From Nostoc parmelioides FACHB-3921 (GTDB lineage: Bacteria > Cyanobacteriota > Cyanobacteriia > Cyanobacteriales > Nostocaceae): a stretch of 64,000 nucleotides of DNA. Both the position numbers and the translations under genes were made by a program. A model generated the notes under the pieces. That model did no database searches. It was not told where the DNA came from and worked only from the letters and a program-made list of their open reading frames with translations. Position 1 is the stretch's first letter. Each line of letters opens with the position of its first letter. The DNA lies in NCBI RefSeq assembly GCF_014696625.1, contig NZ_JACJQL010000007.1, forward strand, positions 62,001 through 126,000. Direction: 5' to 3'. Below are positions 8,086 through 16,810 of the stretch, in pieces.

Positions 8086-10235
8086 CTGTTTCTTTGCCGC
8101 CATTTTTCTCTGACTAAGCGAATTTCTTCAAAAGAATAGCTTTCACCTAACTGTTCTTTAATGGGTGTTAAAGCTATATCGCCAAGCACTTCTAGCACTT
8201 GCCAAATTTTTTGTTGATGTTCTAAAGGAACAAGTTGGTTTAAATCGACTGGCTGATTTTTCTCAATCAGTTTACCTAAATGGGTGGAGATTGTGGCTGG
8301 ACTGAGTTTGCGTTTGCGGGCTATCTCGGCAATACTTAAACCTTGTTGATGTAATTGTAAGGTCTGTATTTCGCTATCGGAAACTACACTGCCTGTAGGT
8401 GCAAGATTAACTGGTTTTTCTTGAGGATTTTTTTCTTGGCGGTAGGCGCGAATTTCGGCAATGAATTTCTCACCATATTGGGCTAATTTGTGACTACCAA
8501 CGCCAGATAGTTTAGAGAATTCTAGTAAGTTTTGGGGTTGCGCTTGTACCATTAACTTCAATGTGGAATCGTGGAAGACGACGTAAGGCGGTACAGACTG
8601 TTCATCAGCAAGTTGTTTACGTAGCGATCGCAGTCTATGTAATAATGCTTCTGCTTCTTCAAATTTGGGACTATCCTGTATCAAACTCAGCTTTTGTGCT
8701 ACAGGAACAGAGAGAAACACTTGGCGTTGTCGCTTCATCACTTCCCAACTGAGGGCGTTTAATTTTAAAACTGAGTAACCATCGCTAGTTTGTTCCAGTA
8801 AACCTTGATGTAAAAGTGATCTTCCTAAAGTCCGCCACTCATCCACCGTTCTATCTTTGCCAATCCCATAGGTAGAAAGTTTATCGTGTTCGTATTGGAT
8901 GATTTTGTCTTTTTTTGCCCCCCGCAACACATCAATTATGTGTAGCATCCCAAACCTTTCTTTACAACGCGCTACACAAGAAAGGAACTTCATCGCTTCA
9001 ATTGTCCAATCTTGCATCGGTTTGGGATAACGGCAATTATCACAATTACCACAATTACCCGCAAACCTTTCACCAAAATAACCCAGTTGAATTGTCCGAC
9101 GACAGTCTGTCCCCTCAGCGTAATCTATCATCTGTCGCAGTTGTTGTTTGGCAATTAACTGTTCTTGGGGGTCTGTTTTTTGCTCAATACTCCATTCAAT
9201 AGTTTTAATATCGCCAAAACTAAAAAAAATTGTACAGCGTGATGGTTCCCCGTCTCTACCAGCCCTACCTGATTCTTGATAGTAACTCTCTAAATTTCGG
9301 GGAATATCAAAATGTACCACTAAGCGCACATCTGGTTTATTAATCCCCATCCCAAAGGCAATTGTAGCAACCATTACCCGCACATCATCCCGAATAAACC
9401 GCGTTTGATTTTTACTACGTTCATCATCAGGTAATCCGGCATGATAAGATAAAGCCGAAATCTTATCTTTTTGCAGTTTAAATGTTAGTTCTTCAACTTT
9501 TTTTCGAGTTAAACAATAAATAATTGCTGAACCTTCATTATCTCGAATTAACTCTAATAATTCAGCGTAAGCTTGTTTACTTTTGGGGCGGACTTCGTAA
9601 TAAAGATTTTGACGATTAAAACTGGCAAGGTGAATACTTGGTTGCTTTAACCCTAGTTGTTGGATGATATCAGAACGGACGCGGTCTGTAGCTGTGGCGG
9701 TAAGTGCCAAAACGGGAACATTTGGGTAACGCTTGCGTAGGGATTTTAACTGGCGATATTCTGGACGGAAATCGTGTCCCCACTCAGAGACACAATGGGC
9801 TTCATCGATTGCAAAGATAGATATGCCAACTTTTTCGTTGACTAAATCGAGGAATGGCAGAAATCTTTCACTGAGGAGACGTTCCGGGGCGACGTAAAGT
9901 AATCTTACCTTACCATTGAGGATGGCTTCCTCACGCGATCGCACCTGATACGCATTCAAACTACTATTAAGGAAAGTGGCAGAGATATTATTATTACGTA
10001 GTGCTTCCACTTGGTCTTGCATCAAAGCAATCAACGGTGATACCACCACAGTTAAACCCTGCTTCATGAGTGCAGGTAACTGAAAGCACAAAGACTTTCC
10101 TCCACCCGTAGGCATCACTACCATTAAATCTCGGTTTTGCAGCGCATCTTCAATTATTTGCCGTTGTCCGGGACGAAAGTTGTCGTAACCGAAGTGATAT
10201 TTTAGCGCCTGTTCGAGATTGGGATACTGAAGCAT
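8079..10235 (-). CDS. recQ: ATP-dependent DNA helicase RecQ
   Basis: A 3'-5' superfamily 2 helicase for recombination and fork repair. In order: Walker A MPTGGGKSLCFQLPA (about residue 40), DEAH box FAIDEAHCVSEWGHDFRPEYR, motif VI SYYQESGRAGRDGEPS, the RQC zinc site CRRTIQLGYFGE with CGNCDNC, an HRDC domain (about residues 520-600), and a C-terminal helix-turn-helix (GLSIAEIARKRKLSPATISTHL) as in RecQ proteins with the extra HTH_40 domain. The 718 residues are full length. It starts at the ATG at 10235 with a HIP1 site just upstream. Confidence 0.96.
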   Translation of the reverse strand: MLQYPNLEQALKYHFGYDNFRPGQRQIIEDALQNRDLMVVMPTGGGKSLCFQLPALMKQGLTVVVSPLIALMQDQVEALRNNNISATFLNSSLNAYQVRSREEAILNGKVRLLYVAPERLLSERFLPFLDLVNEKVGISIFAIDEAHCVSEWGHDFRPEYRQLKSLRKRYPNVPVLALTATATDRVRSDIIQQLGLKQPSIHLASFNRQNLYYEVRPKSKQAYAELLELIRDNEGSAIIYCLTRKKVEELTFKLQKDKISALSYHAGLPDDERSKNQTRFIRDDVRVMVATIAFGMGINKPDVRLVVHFDIPRNLESYYQESGRAGRDGEPSRCTIFFSFGDIKTIEWSIEQKTDPQEQLIAKQQLRQMIDYAEGTDCRRTIQLGYFGERFAGNCGNCDNCRYPKPMQDWTIEAMKFLSCVARCKERFGMLHIIDVLRGAKKDKIIQYEHDKLSTYGIGKDRTVDEWRTLGRSLLHQGLLEQTSDGYSVLKLNALSWEVMKRQRQVFLSVPVAQKLSLIQDSPKFEEAEALLHRLRSLRKQLADEQSVPPYVVFHDSTLKLMVQAQPQNLLEFSKLSGVGSHKLAQYGEKFIAEIRAYRQEKNPQEKPVNLAPTGSVVSDSEIQTLQLHQQGLSIAEIARKRKLSPATISTHLGKLIEKNQPVDLNQLVPLEHQQKIWQVLEVLGDIALTPIKEQLGESYSFEEIRLVREKWRQRNRK

Positions 10236-10324
10236 AGCGATCGCTTTTTTGATTGCGTTCTGCGTGGGTGTTTACTGAGGATAACAAGATTTTAACAACG
10301 CGGAATGAAGGGTGGACTGAATTT

Positions 10325-10415
10325 ATATAGCTGTTGACTGTTGACTGTTGATGGTTGACAGACTTGAATGCCTTTTTTTGTCAGGGTTTTGATGTCCTAA
10401 TATATCTGGCTATGC
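10325..10415 (+). repeat. Interspersed repeat family B, copy 3
   Basis: Begins TATAGCTGTTGACTG, has GACTTGAATGCC, CAGGGTTTTGATGTCCTAA and ends ATATCTGGCTATG. The distal end is degenerate compared with the copies around phoD. It lies between recQ and the nuclease-like gene. Confidence 0.8.
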
Positions 10416-10446
10416 GCGCAAGATAATGACTTCGTGCATTTCTGGA

Positions 10447-10926
10447 TCATGCAACGCCAAAAGTTTTATTAGCCCAGGCAATAAATCTATCTAGTGTATG
10501 TACTGCTAGGAGATTATGGTTAAAATTTACTTGTTGCCGTAACCATTTAATCGCCCCTTCCCTCATACCTTCACCACCAATCACGACAATTGTTGGTGCT
10601 GGATAATATTGTTGAATATTCAAATTTAAATAAGGAAATTTCTCATCAACGGAGCCACCACTTTCTTGCCATTTACACTCAATAATTAATTCTGATGGAT
10701 TGAGAGGCAAGCCCACAACATAGAAATCAACTTTTAGTGATGTTTGATATACTCCGTTACCAATATAAACTTGTTTAGCGTAGCGTTTTTTTAATAAACT
10801 AGCGTTGAGTAAATATTCTTTTGTGACATGAGTGCCAATTTGAAAGTACTCATAGGCAGTTAGTATTGCTTCTACATTCGTTTCTAAAATCCTGCCTGAC
10901 TGATTCGCTTTTGCACCCGGAGTCAT
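10447..10926 (-). CDS. PD-(D/E)XK nuclease-like protein, orphan
   Basis: About 159 residues. The core VDFYVVGLPLNPSELIIECKWQ shows an Asp, a spacer and an E-x-K in consecutive strands, the active-site pattern of PD-(D/E)XK nucleases (type II restriction enzymes, Holliday resolvases, repair nucleases). ESGGSVDEKFPYLNLNI follows, a Lys/Gln-rich helix often seen after this motif in restriction-endonuclease-like folds, then a hydrophobic strand TIVVIGGEG. No methylase is adjacent, so it is either a solitary nuclease or not a restriction enzyme. I prefer the ATG at 10926; a GTG three codons upstream is possible. Specific family not recognised. Confidence 0.65.
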   Translation of the reverse strand: MTPGAKANQSGRILETNVEAILTAYEYFQIGTHVTKEYLLNASLLKKRYAKQVYIGNGVYQTSLKVDFYVVGLPLNPSELIIECKWQESGGSVDEKFPYLNLNIQQYYPAPTIVVIGGEGMREGAIKWLRQQVNFNHNLLAVHTLDRFIAWANKTFGVA

Positions 10927-11260
10927 GTTTATCACCCATCATTTTGCATCAACCATGCTCATTTCAGGATTTCATGGAACCAGTCACAAATGATCGATTA
11001 CTTAATATGAATTTTCAATTGATATTTGACGAAGTTAATTTTTAGTGCAATTGTACTAAATAAATCATAGGATGATGTGAGCAAAATCAAGACTAAGAGC
11101 TAAAGAGAAGAATGTTCTGTTTTGATTCTTAATTTTGAATTTTGTAGCTTTAGCTTCCCGGAGGGTATTTTGAATTTTGAATTGATATTAGTTATGCAGT
11201 AGGATTTTGCAGAAAATCTTGGTAATAACTTGTCTAACCAACTAATGAAATCTAACTGAT
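10927..11260. other. Intergenic region between two same-strand genes, no gene
   Basis: An AT-rich 334-bp gap containing two TTTTGAATTTTGAA-like blocks around a GCTTTAGCTTCCCGGAGGG motif (11146-11164), which looks like part of a dispersed repeat. Neither a coding frame nor a clear terminator was found. Confidence 0.5.
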
Positions 11261-12475
11261 TTAGCCTGCTTGAACTTCAGTATTACCGTTGCGGATAGCC
11301 CATGCTGTATCTAGCAGTTCAGTCCAGCGTTTTTGTAATTGCTTGGGGGTACATTTGAGGGTTTTAGCGATCGCCTGATCACTATGTCTCGCCAGCTTTA
11401 ATTGCAGGAGTTGTTGCTGTGGTAGGGAGAGTGTACCCATCAAGGTGTTCCACTGCTGGGCAGATAAACCCAATTTCTGTTCTAAACCTGCACCTAACCA
11501 TTGGTGGACTAATTGCCATTGGTGTTGTTTAGCAAACTTCTGCACATGATATTTAAAGCGCTGTTGTAGATAATCGCGTTGACGGCTGGTCAGACCGAGA
11601 ATTTGGTCAATTTCTGGTGCTGACAGGTCTTGCAGCTTGAGTGTTAGATAATCGATGCAGTCGGATTGACCTTGAGATTCTAGGTATTTAATTAATTCGG
11701 CAATGATGCGATCGCGTTCTGATTCTTCTGAAGGGTCAAAATTAGTTTGGGCAATCATTTGGGAGCGGATTTGTTGCACCGCCGAGTTACGCTGGTAAGA
11801 TTCAGCCTCTTCACTTTTAGCAGATTCTACCGCCATTTCAATATCTACTGTTGTTTCTTGGGGCTGGCGACGAGCAAAACCTTGGGCGCGTAAAATAACT
11901 AATTGTTGATTGTTACCACCGGGTAAATTAATCCGGCGCTTGGCGTACTGTTCGGTAAACGCCATATATTCTGCTAGTTGCAGTTGAGTACGTGGCGTGT
12001 AATCTTCAGCCAGTTCATTTTCCCGACGAAAAGCTTTGATAGCTTCAATGTAAAATGCTTGGAGAAAATCTTCAATTAAACTGTAACGTCCGTCAAACCC
12101 TAAATCTGAACCGGCGATCGTCACATGACGGTAAACCATAGCGCCTAGACTACTATGTAATTCTACCCGTCCTCGTTGGGAACCTAATTGATAGTAATGT
12201 AGGCACTTTTGCAAACGATGACGAGCCAGAGTTAATTGCCAAGAATGAACTTCACCAGATGTTTGAATGCGAGAGCTTTTATCACATATCCGGTTCACTT
12301 CCTTGGCCATGCGTTGAGCTACGGCTTGTACACACTTGGGGGATGCTTTGACTTGAGAGAGCATTTCTTGGGATAAAAACTGCATCAAAGCATCTGTAGC
12401 CTGTGATTCCTCAGTGATGACGTTGCCAACAAAAGCAGATGTAGAGATTGGTAGATTTGCAAGGTTTACTTTCAT
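11261..12475 (-). CDS. HetZ-related protein (heterocyst differentiation family)
   Basis: A soluble 404-residue protein, mostly helical. From memory of the family, the central block (VELHSSLGAMVYRHV, LGFDGRYSLIEDFLQAFYIEAIKAFRREN, YTPRTQLQLAEYMAFTEQYAKRRI) resembles HetZ, a DNA-binding regulator acting with HetR and PatS early in heterocyst differentiation, and its paralogues. The C-terminal part (APEIDQILGLTSRQRDYLQQRFKYHV, SDQAIAKTLKCTPKQLQKRW) reads as two sigma-like helix-turn-helix units. No patU gene lies next to it, unlike the classical hetZ locus, so I call it a paralogue. Regulation cannot be read from the upstream region. The alternative is an unrelated sigma-like cyanobacterial regulator. 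Confidence 0.6.
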   Translation of the reverse strand: MKVNLANLPISTSAFVGNVITEESQATDALMQFLSQEMLSQVKASPKCVQAVAQRMAKEVNRICDKSSRIQTSGEVHSWQLTLARHRLQKCLHYYQLGSQRGRVELHSSLGAMVYRHVTIAGSDLGFDGRYSLIEDFLQAFYIEAIKAFRRENELAEDYTPRTQLQLAEYMAFTEQYAKRRINLPGGNNQQLVILRAQGFARRQPQETTVDIEMAVESAKSEEAESYQRNSAVQQIRSQMIAQTNFDPSEESERDRIIAELIKYLESQGQSDCIDYLTLKLQDLSAPEIDQILGLTSRQRDYLQQRFKYHVQKFAKQHQWQLVHQWLGAGLEQKLGLSAQQWNTLMGTLSLPQQQLLQLKLARHSDQAIAKTLKCTPKQLQKRWTELLDTAWAIRNGNTEVQAG

Positions 12476-12846
12476 GTATTTTCCTGGGTTTGGTCTTGCA
12501 CCTTAAGTAGAATGCACAAACAGTACCTGAAACCAGGCTTTACTGGAGAATCTTTGACCATTCATCCATCAAAACCTAAGACAAGCACCGCTCATATATA
12601 AAACTGTACGCAATCGAAAAAAGTTACAGAGAAGGTCGTGTGTCGCTTTTTTCACTCGCAACCAGATCGAGGTTAACACACCTATATTCGCTTTGCCTGC
12701 CAAATTGCTCAAAACCTTTATGTATCTAGAAATACGCCTATTTCATCAGATCCACTAGCGGAACTCTTAGTTATGACGCTCATTAAACTGGAGGCATTTT
12801 GCTGCGCTATTCCGAAACTGACAAGAAAGGCGGTGAAGTTCGTTGT
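12476..12846. other. Promoter-bearing gap upstream of the HetZ-related gene
   Basis: A 371-bp gap. It must contain the leader of the reverse-strand HetZ-related gene and the 3' region of the YrdC-type gene. I looked for GTAN8TAC (NtcA-type) and long inverted repeats and saw none that is convincing. No gene seen. Confidence 0.4.
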
Positions 12847-13506
12847 TTATACCCACGCTGTTACTGCTTCCCAACCTAATCCTTGTCTAGTAATCATTGG
12901 CTCGTCTCCCGTCAAATCAACAATTGTAGAAACATCGTAAGTTGGTTCCTGGCCAGTGTCTACAATCACATCAACTAATTTATCCACGCGGTCAAATAGC
13001 TCTACCATTGAGGTAATCGATTCGGAAACTATCCCGACTTTCCCATTGCCTGCCTCATCTGGAGGTATGTGTGCTGAAGTCGAAATAATCGGATTTCCCA
13101 AGGCTTCAAGTAAGGCTAAACATACAGTATGATTTGGTACGCGAATTCCAGTAGTTTTACGCTTGGGACTTTGGACTAATCTTGGTACTAACTTAGTGGC
13201 AGGTAACAAAAATGTGTAAGTTCCTGGTATTAGTCGCTTCATAATTCGATAAGCTGTATCACTGACAAAGGCATAAGTAGCTACATTAGACAGTGAAGGA
13301 CATAAAAATGTCAGTGGTTTATCGTTTGCTAACTGCTTGATTTGCCGCACTCTTTCCACCGCAGACTTGACATTTAAATCACAACCGATCGCATAAACCG
13401 TATCAGTTGGATAAAGCATCACCGCGCCACTGGAAAGCGCTGACCTTATTTCCTCTATTCTGCGACTCTGGGGGTTATCAGGATGGACAGCGATAATTTT
13501 TGCCAT
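12847..13506 (-). CDS. YrdC/Sua5-type threonylcarbamoyl-AMP synthase family protein
   Basis: This family makes threonylcarbamoyl-AMP from threonine, bicarbonate and ATP for t6A37 tRNA modification. The YrdC domain is visible: GAVMLYPTDTVYAIGCD, KQLANDKPLTFLCPSLSN, PGTYTFLLPA, TTGIRVPNH and PIISTSAH. At 219 residues there is no C-terminal Sua5 domain, so it is of the short YrdC/YciO kind. YciO-like paralogues may not make t6A in vivo, and the two cannot be separated by eye. Starts at the ATG at 13506. Confidence 0.85.
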   Translation of the reverse strand: MAKIIAVHPDNPQSRRIEEIRSALSSGAVMLYPTDTVYAIGCDLNVKSAVERVRQIKQLANDKPLTFLCPSLSNVATYAFVSDTAYRIMKRLIPGTYTFLLPATKLVPRLVQSPKRKTTGIRVPNHTVCLALLEALGNPIISTSAHIPPDEAGNGKVGIVSESITSMVELFDRVDKLVDVIVDTGQEPTYDVSTIVDLTGDEPMITRQGLGWEAVTAWV

Positions 13507-13720
13507 AAAAGTTTGGGTTACTGAATTTTGGGGACTAGGGACTTAGAGGAGGAATCTTTCAGTAAGTTTTCCGCCTGTTTCTTATCTATCGACATTTATG
13601 TAAAATTAAGCGTTGCACATATTTACATAAAGAAGCAATTGCTTAAACTGTAGATACATATTTTTACGGGCAAATCATGAGAGTTCGTACTTAACAATGC
13701 GTAATACTTAGTTATCAGTG

Positions 13721-13755
13721 TTAATTACGAATTAGAAATTAAAAATTACGAATTA
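13721..13755. repeat. Two AATTACGAATTA units upstream of larC
   Basis: TTAATTACGAATTA at 13721-13734 and AATTACGAATTA at 13744-13755, ending 5 bp before the larC start codon. The same unit forms the hairpin at the larC stop and the palindrome at 55352-55372. Confidence 0.7.
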
Positions 13756-13760
13756 TCTTT

Positions 13761-15035
13761 ATGAACAAAATTGCTTACCTTCAATGTCCGACAGGCATTT
13801 CTGGTGATATGTGTCTGGGAACCTTAGTTAGCCTGGGTGTTCCGGTGGCATACCTAACAGAAAAACTCAATAACTTGGGTATAGCTGAGGAATATAAGTT
13901 AAGGGCGGAAAAGGTGCAACGGAATGGTCAGGAAGCCACTAAGGTTCATGTAGATTTGATTGACCATCATCATCACCATGACCACGAACATCATCACCAC
14001 GGGCGACACTTGCCAGAAATTGAGCAAATGATTTTGCAAGCAGGTTTACCGCCAAGGGCTGAGGCTTGGAGTTTAGCTGTATTTCGGCAATTAGCGGTGG
14101 CTGAAGGGGCTGTGCATGGCATTGCTCCAGAAAAGGTTCATTTTCATGAAGTAGGTGCGGTGGATGCGATTGTAGACATCGTTGGCACTTGCTTAGGTTT
14201 AGATTGGTTGGGTATTGCTAGTGATAACGCAGGATTCCCACTGCTATATTGTTCGGCCTTTCCCACTGGTGGGGGAACTGTACGCGCCGCCCACGGACAA
14301 ATGGCAGTACCAGTACCAGCAGTTTTGAAGTTATGGGAAATGCGGGGTTGTCCAGTTTATAGCAACGGTATTGACCGGGAATTGGTGACACCAACAGGAG
14401 CGGCGATCGCCACAACCCTAGTCAAAGAATTTGGAGCGCCACCACCCATGACCATCAAACAGGTAGGATTGGGAGCAGGCACGATTAATCTACCTATACC
14501 TAATATACTACGGCTCTGGCTGGGCGAAGGTGCTAGTTTACAGGCAAATATCACGGATTCTGCTGCTAATAGCCCAACCCTAGAGACAATCTCTGTACTG
14601 GAAACTCAAATTGATGATTTAAATCCACAGGCGATCGGTTATGTCTTTGAACAATTGTTCGCCGTTGGTGCGCTGGATGTCTTCACTCAACCGATAGGCA
14701 TGAAAAAATCCCGTCCAGGGATTCTACTAACTGTGATTTGTCATCCAGAAACTTTAAGTGATTGTGAAGCAGTGCTATTCCGCGAAACTACCACCTTGGG
14801 AATCCGCCGGACTATCCAGCAACGCGCCATCTTACAACGGGAATTTAAACAAATAGAAACGAAATATGGCGCAGTGCGAATTAAAGTAGCGTGGCATGGA
14901 CAATCATCGGAAAAAGTGATCACCAACGTGCAGCCAGAATATGAAGACTGTGCAGAATTAGCCCGCAAACACAAAATTCCCTGGCGGGAAATTCAGCAAT
15001 TGGCGTTACAGGGTTGGTATGAAAATAATTCGTAA
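13761..15035 (+). CDS. larC: Nickel-pincer cofactor cyclometallase LarC
   Basis: LarC inserts nickel into the pyridinium bis-thiocarboxylate to give the nickel-pincer nucleotide used by lactate racemase and related racemases; it needs CTP. The N-terminus [18 protein letters not shown] is the DUF111 signature. A His-rich loop (residues about 72-86, [12 protein letters not shown]) suits metal handling. [35 protein letters not shown] and [10 protein letters not shown] follow, and the C-terminal LarC2 part has [10 protein letters not shown] and [13 protein letters not shown]. The single uninterrupted 424-codon frame contrasts with Lactobacillus, where LarC1 and LarC2 are joined by frameshifting. 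No larA, larB or larE is nearby. Confidence 0.93.
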   Translation: MNKIAYLQCPTGISGDMCLGTLVSLGVPVAYLTEKLNNLGIAEEYKLRAEKVQRNGQEATKVHVDLIDHHHHHDHEHHHHGRHLPEIEQMILQAGLPPRAEAWSLAVFRQLAVAEGAVHGIAPEKVHFHEVGAVDAIVDIVGTCLGLDWLGIASDNAGFPLLYCSAFPTGGGTVRAAHGQMAVPVPAVLKLWEMRGCPVYSNGIDRELVTPTGAAIATTLVKEFGAPPPMTIKQVGLGAGTINLPIPNILRLWLGEGASLQANITDSAANSPTLETISVLETQIDDLNPQAIGYVFEQLFAVGALDVFTQPIGMKKSRPGILLTVICHPETLSDCEAVLFRETTTLGIRRTIQQRAILQREFKQIETKYGAVRIKVAWHGQSSEKVITNVQPEYEDCAELARKHKIPWREIQQLALQGWYENNS

Positions 15036-15057
15036 TTAACAATATTAATTACGAATT
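15027..15057. terminator. Perfect 13-bp hairpin overlapping the larC stop codon
   Basis: AATTCGTAATTAA (15027-15039) is the exact complement of TTAATTACGAATT (15045-15057), with a 5-base loop. The larC TAA at 15033-15035 lies in the left arm, so the last codons are part of the stem. It is all A/T-rich with no T-run; it may be a repeat-derived palindrome that serves as an RNA 3' end. Confidence 0.5.
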
Positions 15058-15084
15058 ACGTGTGATTAGGCTTTAACTCTTGCT

Positions 15085-15107
15085 CCCCTTCCTTTGCAGG
15101 GAAGGGG
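15085..15107. terminator. C/G-rich hairpin between convergent genes
   Basis: CCCCTTCC and GGAAGGGG form an 8-bp stem with a 7-base loop, followed by TTGGGGGTTAGG. It sits between larC and the convergent lipoprotein gene. There is no T-run on either side; it looks like one of the dispersed palindromes of these genomes. Confidence 0.45.
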
Positions 15108-15147
15108 TTGGGGGTTAGGTTTGAGAAGAAGTCACACTAGGAATGAA

Positions 15148-15681
15148 TTAATCGTTTCCTGTGGTTTGCTTTCCTTTTTTGACCAAATCTTCACCAGCAT
15201 TCTGGGTATTCTCTTTGATATTTTCTAGACCGCGCTGAGTCCCTTTAACAACACCCTCCCGTACTTCTTCAGCAGAACTACCGATGTCCTCACCTAAGTT
15301 CTTCACCCTTTCTCCAAAAGGTGTACCTTGGCGATAATTGCGAACATATTGCTCTGTGCTGTCAATACCTTTTTCATCAACGTTTCTCTTAGCATTGTCT
15401 CGCAAAGCTTTAGCTTGAGTTTCGGCTGTTTTTTCCCCAACTTCGGATCTAGGATCTACGTCGCTAAAGTTATTCATGCCGCCTTTGGGAGTATTGAGCG
15501 GATATTCTTTTGTGGGATCATATCTTTCAATATAAGCTGATTCAGCCTTTTGCTGTGGTGGCTGTGCGGCAATTCCTTTAGCAGAACAAGATTGGGTAAA
15601 CAATAGGAAAAATCCCAATACAAAAACTGTGGCAATTTTCAGGGGACGGGCATTCTTTAACCAGTTAATGAACTTTTTCAT
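15148..15681 (-). CDS. Lipoprotein, DUF6658-like, copy 2 of a tandem pair
   Basis: 177 residues from the ATG at 15681, which has an AGGAG Shine-Dalgarno 8 bases upstream (TTG-type extension to 15711 rejected). A basic start (MKKFINWLKNARPLKI), a hydrophobic helix and FTQSC lipobox indicate a lipoprotein. The mature part is polar, charged and probably helical, with repeated Glu/Lys heptads (AEEVREGVVKGTQRGLENIKENTQNAGEDLVKKG) resembling LEA-like amphipathic repeats. It shares its N-terminal architecture with the gene just upstream. Function unknown. Confidence 0.75.
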   Translation of the reverse strand: MKKFINWLKNARPLKIATVFVLGFFLLFTQSCSAKGIAAQPPQQKAESAYIERYDPTKEYPLNTPKGGMNNFSDVDPRSEVGEKTAETQAKALRDNAKRNVDEKGIDSTEQYVRNYRQGTPFGERVKNLGEDIGSSAEEVREGVVKGTQRGLENIKENTQNAGEDLVKKGKQTTGND

Positions 15682-15738
15682 AGTGCTACTCCTTGTGTTT
15701 TTGTGACTCAATTAAACTGTGAATGACGTAAAAAATTC

Positions 15739-16305
15739 TTATCTACCAGCAGCCGGATTTTTGTGTAATTCAGATATAGAACCGGCTTCATCTGCCTTAT
15801 TTTGGATAAATTTAGAAGCCTCTTGTACTGATTCTTTAACAGTTTCTAGTCGTTCTTGAATGCGAGTTCCTACATTTGGCTCATTCTGAATCAATCCACC
15901 TGGTTCAGGGTGCTGGAAGTCTTCTTCTCGAATGATTGGCAATTCCGCTTCTTTTTTGACTCTGCCTGCTGGTGTTTCGGCACCAGGGTAAAGTAGTTCT
16001 GATTCTCTATTAACAGCAATCAGTAGTTGTGAACTGCTTGGTAAATTAGCTTGATCACGTCTTTTTTTATTTTCTGGGTTAGTGATATTAGGATCCGTGG
16101 AGAATCTAGAATTGACGTATTTATCTCCACCATTTTTATAAGGATTATTAGCACCACCAGCTTGTACAGCAGGGTTTTGAGGGTTTGCCCCTTGAGGATT
16201 ACCTTGGCTACAAGCAGTACTAATCATTAACAATATACCAGCCAAAAATACAGTCAGAATCTGGCGTAGCCGTAGTTTTTTCCATACATTCATTAAACTG
16301 TTCAC
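15739..16305 (-). CDS. Lipoprotein, DUF6658-like, copy 1 of a tandem pair
   Basis: 188 residues from a GTG start at 16305, placed five bases after a strong AAGGAGGAA ribosome-binding site; an in-frame ATG four codons later is the alternative. WKKLRLRQILTVFLAGILLMISTAC is a signal helix with lipobox. The mature protein is polar: a Gln/Asn/Pro-rich N-terminal spacer, then a charged helix (VGTRIQERLETVKESVQEASKFIQNKADEAG). The 57-bp gap to the next lipoprotein suggests an operon of two paralogues. I recall this N-terminal pattern as DUF6658 of cyanobacteria; the role is unknown. Confidence 0.75.
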   Translation of the reverse strand: MNSLMNVWKKLRLRQILTVFLAGILLMISTACSQGNPQGANPQNPAVQAGGANNPYKNGGDKYVNSRFSTDPNITNPENKKRRDQANLPSSSQLLIAVNRESELLYPGAETPAGRVKKEAELPIIREEDFQHPEPGGLIQNEPNVGTRIQERLETVKESVQEASKFIQNKADEAGSISELHKNPAAGR

Positions 16306-16810
16306 TAGTTCCTCCTTTTATCAATTACAAAATTGATCGCTTAACAATTTTTGCAGCAAGCGAAAGTTTTGTTGTTTTTCGAGTTGACTGATTATTTAAC
16401 CAACAGTTATCAATGTTAGGGATTTAAAAACATCTTTCCATCTAGCGTAAGTCACATTAATTTGAGCAATAATGTGTCATATTTATCTAACTACAGAGAG
16501 ATAGAGCTTAATATCTCGCAATATTAAGGCTCCTATTGAAAATCTTGTAACTTGATTGGTTAATTAAATATTTACGATATTCATTTCACTCTTGGGTAAG
16601 ACCTTTAATTATATTTAGGGTTAAGTTTAATTTTGAACTCATCTATGAAAATATACTCAATTCAAACAATCTAGGATACTAAATATCTGATATAAATACT
16701 AATAAAAAAACCATATTTTATTTGAAAAGAAAATTTTTTATAAAATGATAGCTTGTAACTGATTTAGCATAAAATCTGAAATATTCAGCTTCGGGTATTT
16801 TCGTTGTCTA
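16306..16810. other. Divergent promoter region, AT-rich
   Basis: 505 bp between the divergent lipoprotein and LPG-synthase-like genes. It is very AT-rich, especially 16560-16750. Promoters for both sides must lie here, but no operator or coding frame stood out. Confidence 0.4.
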
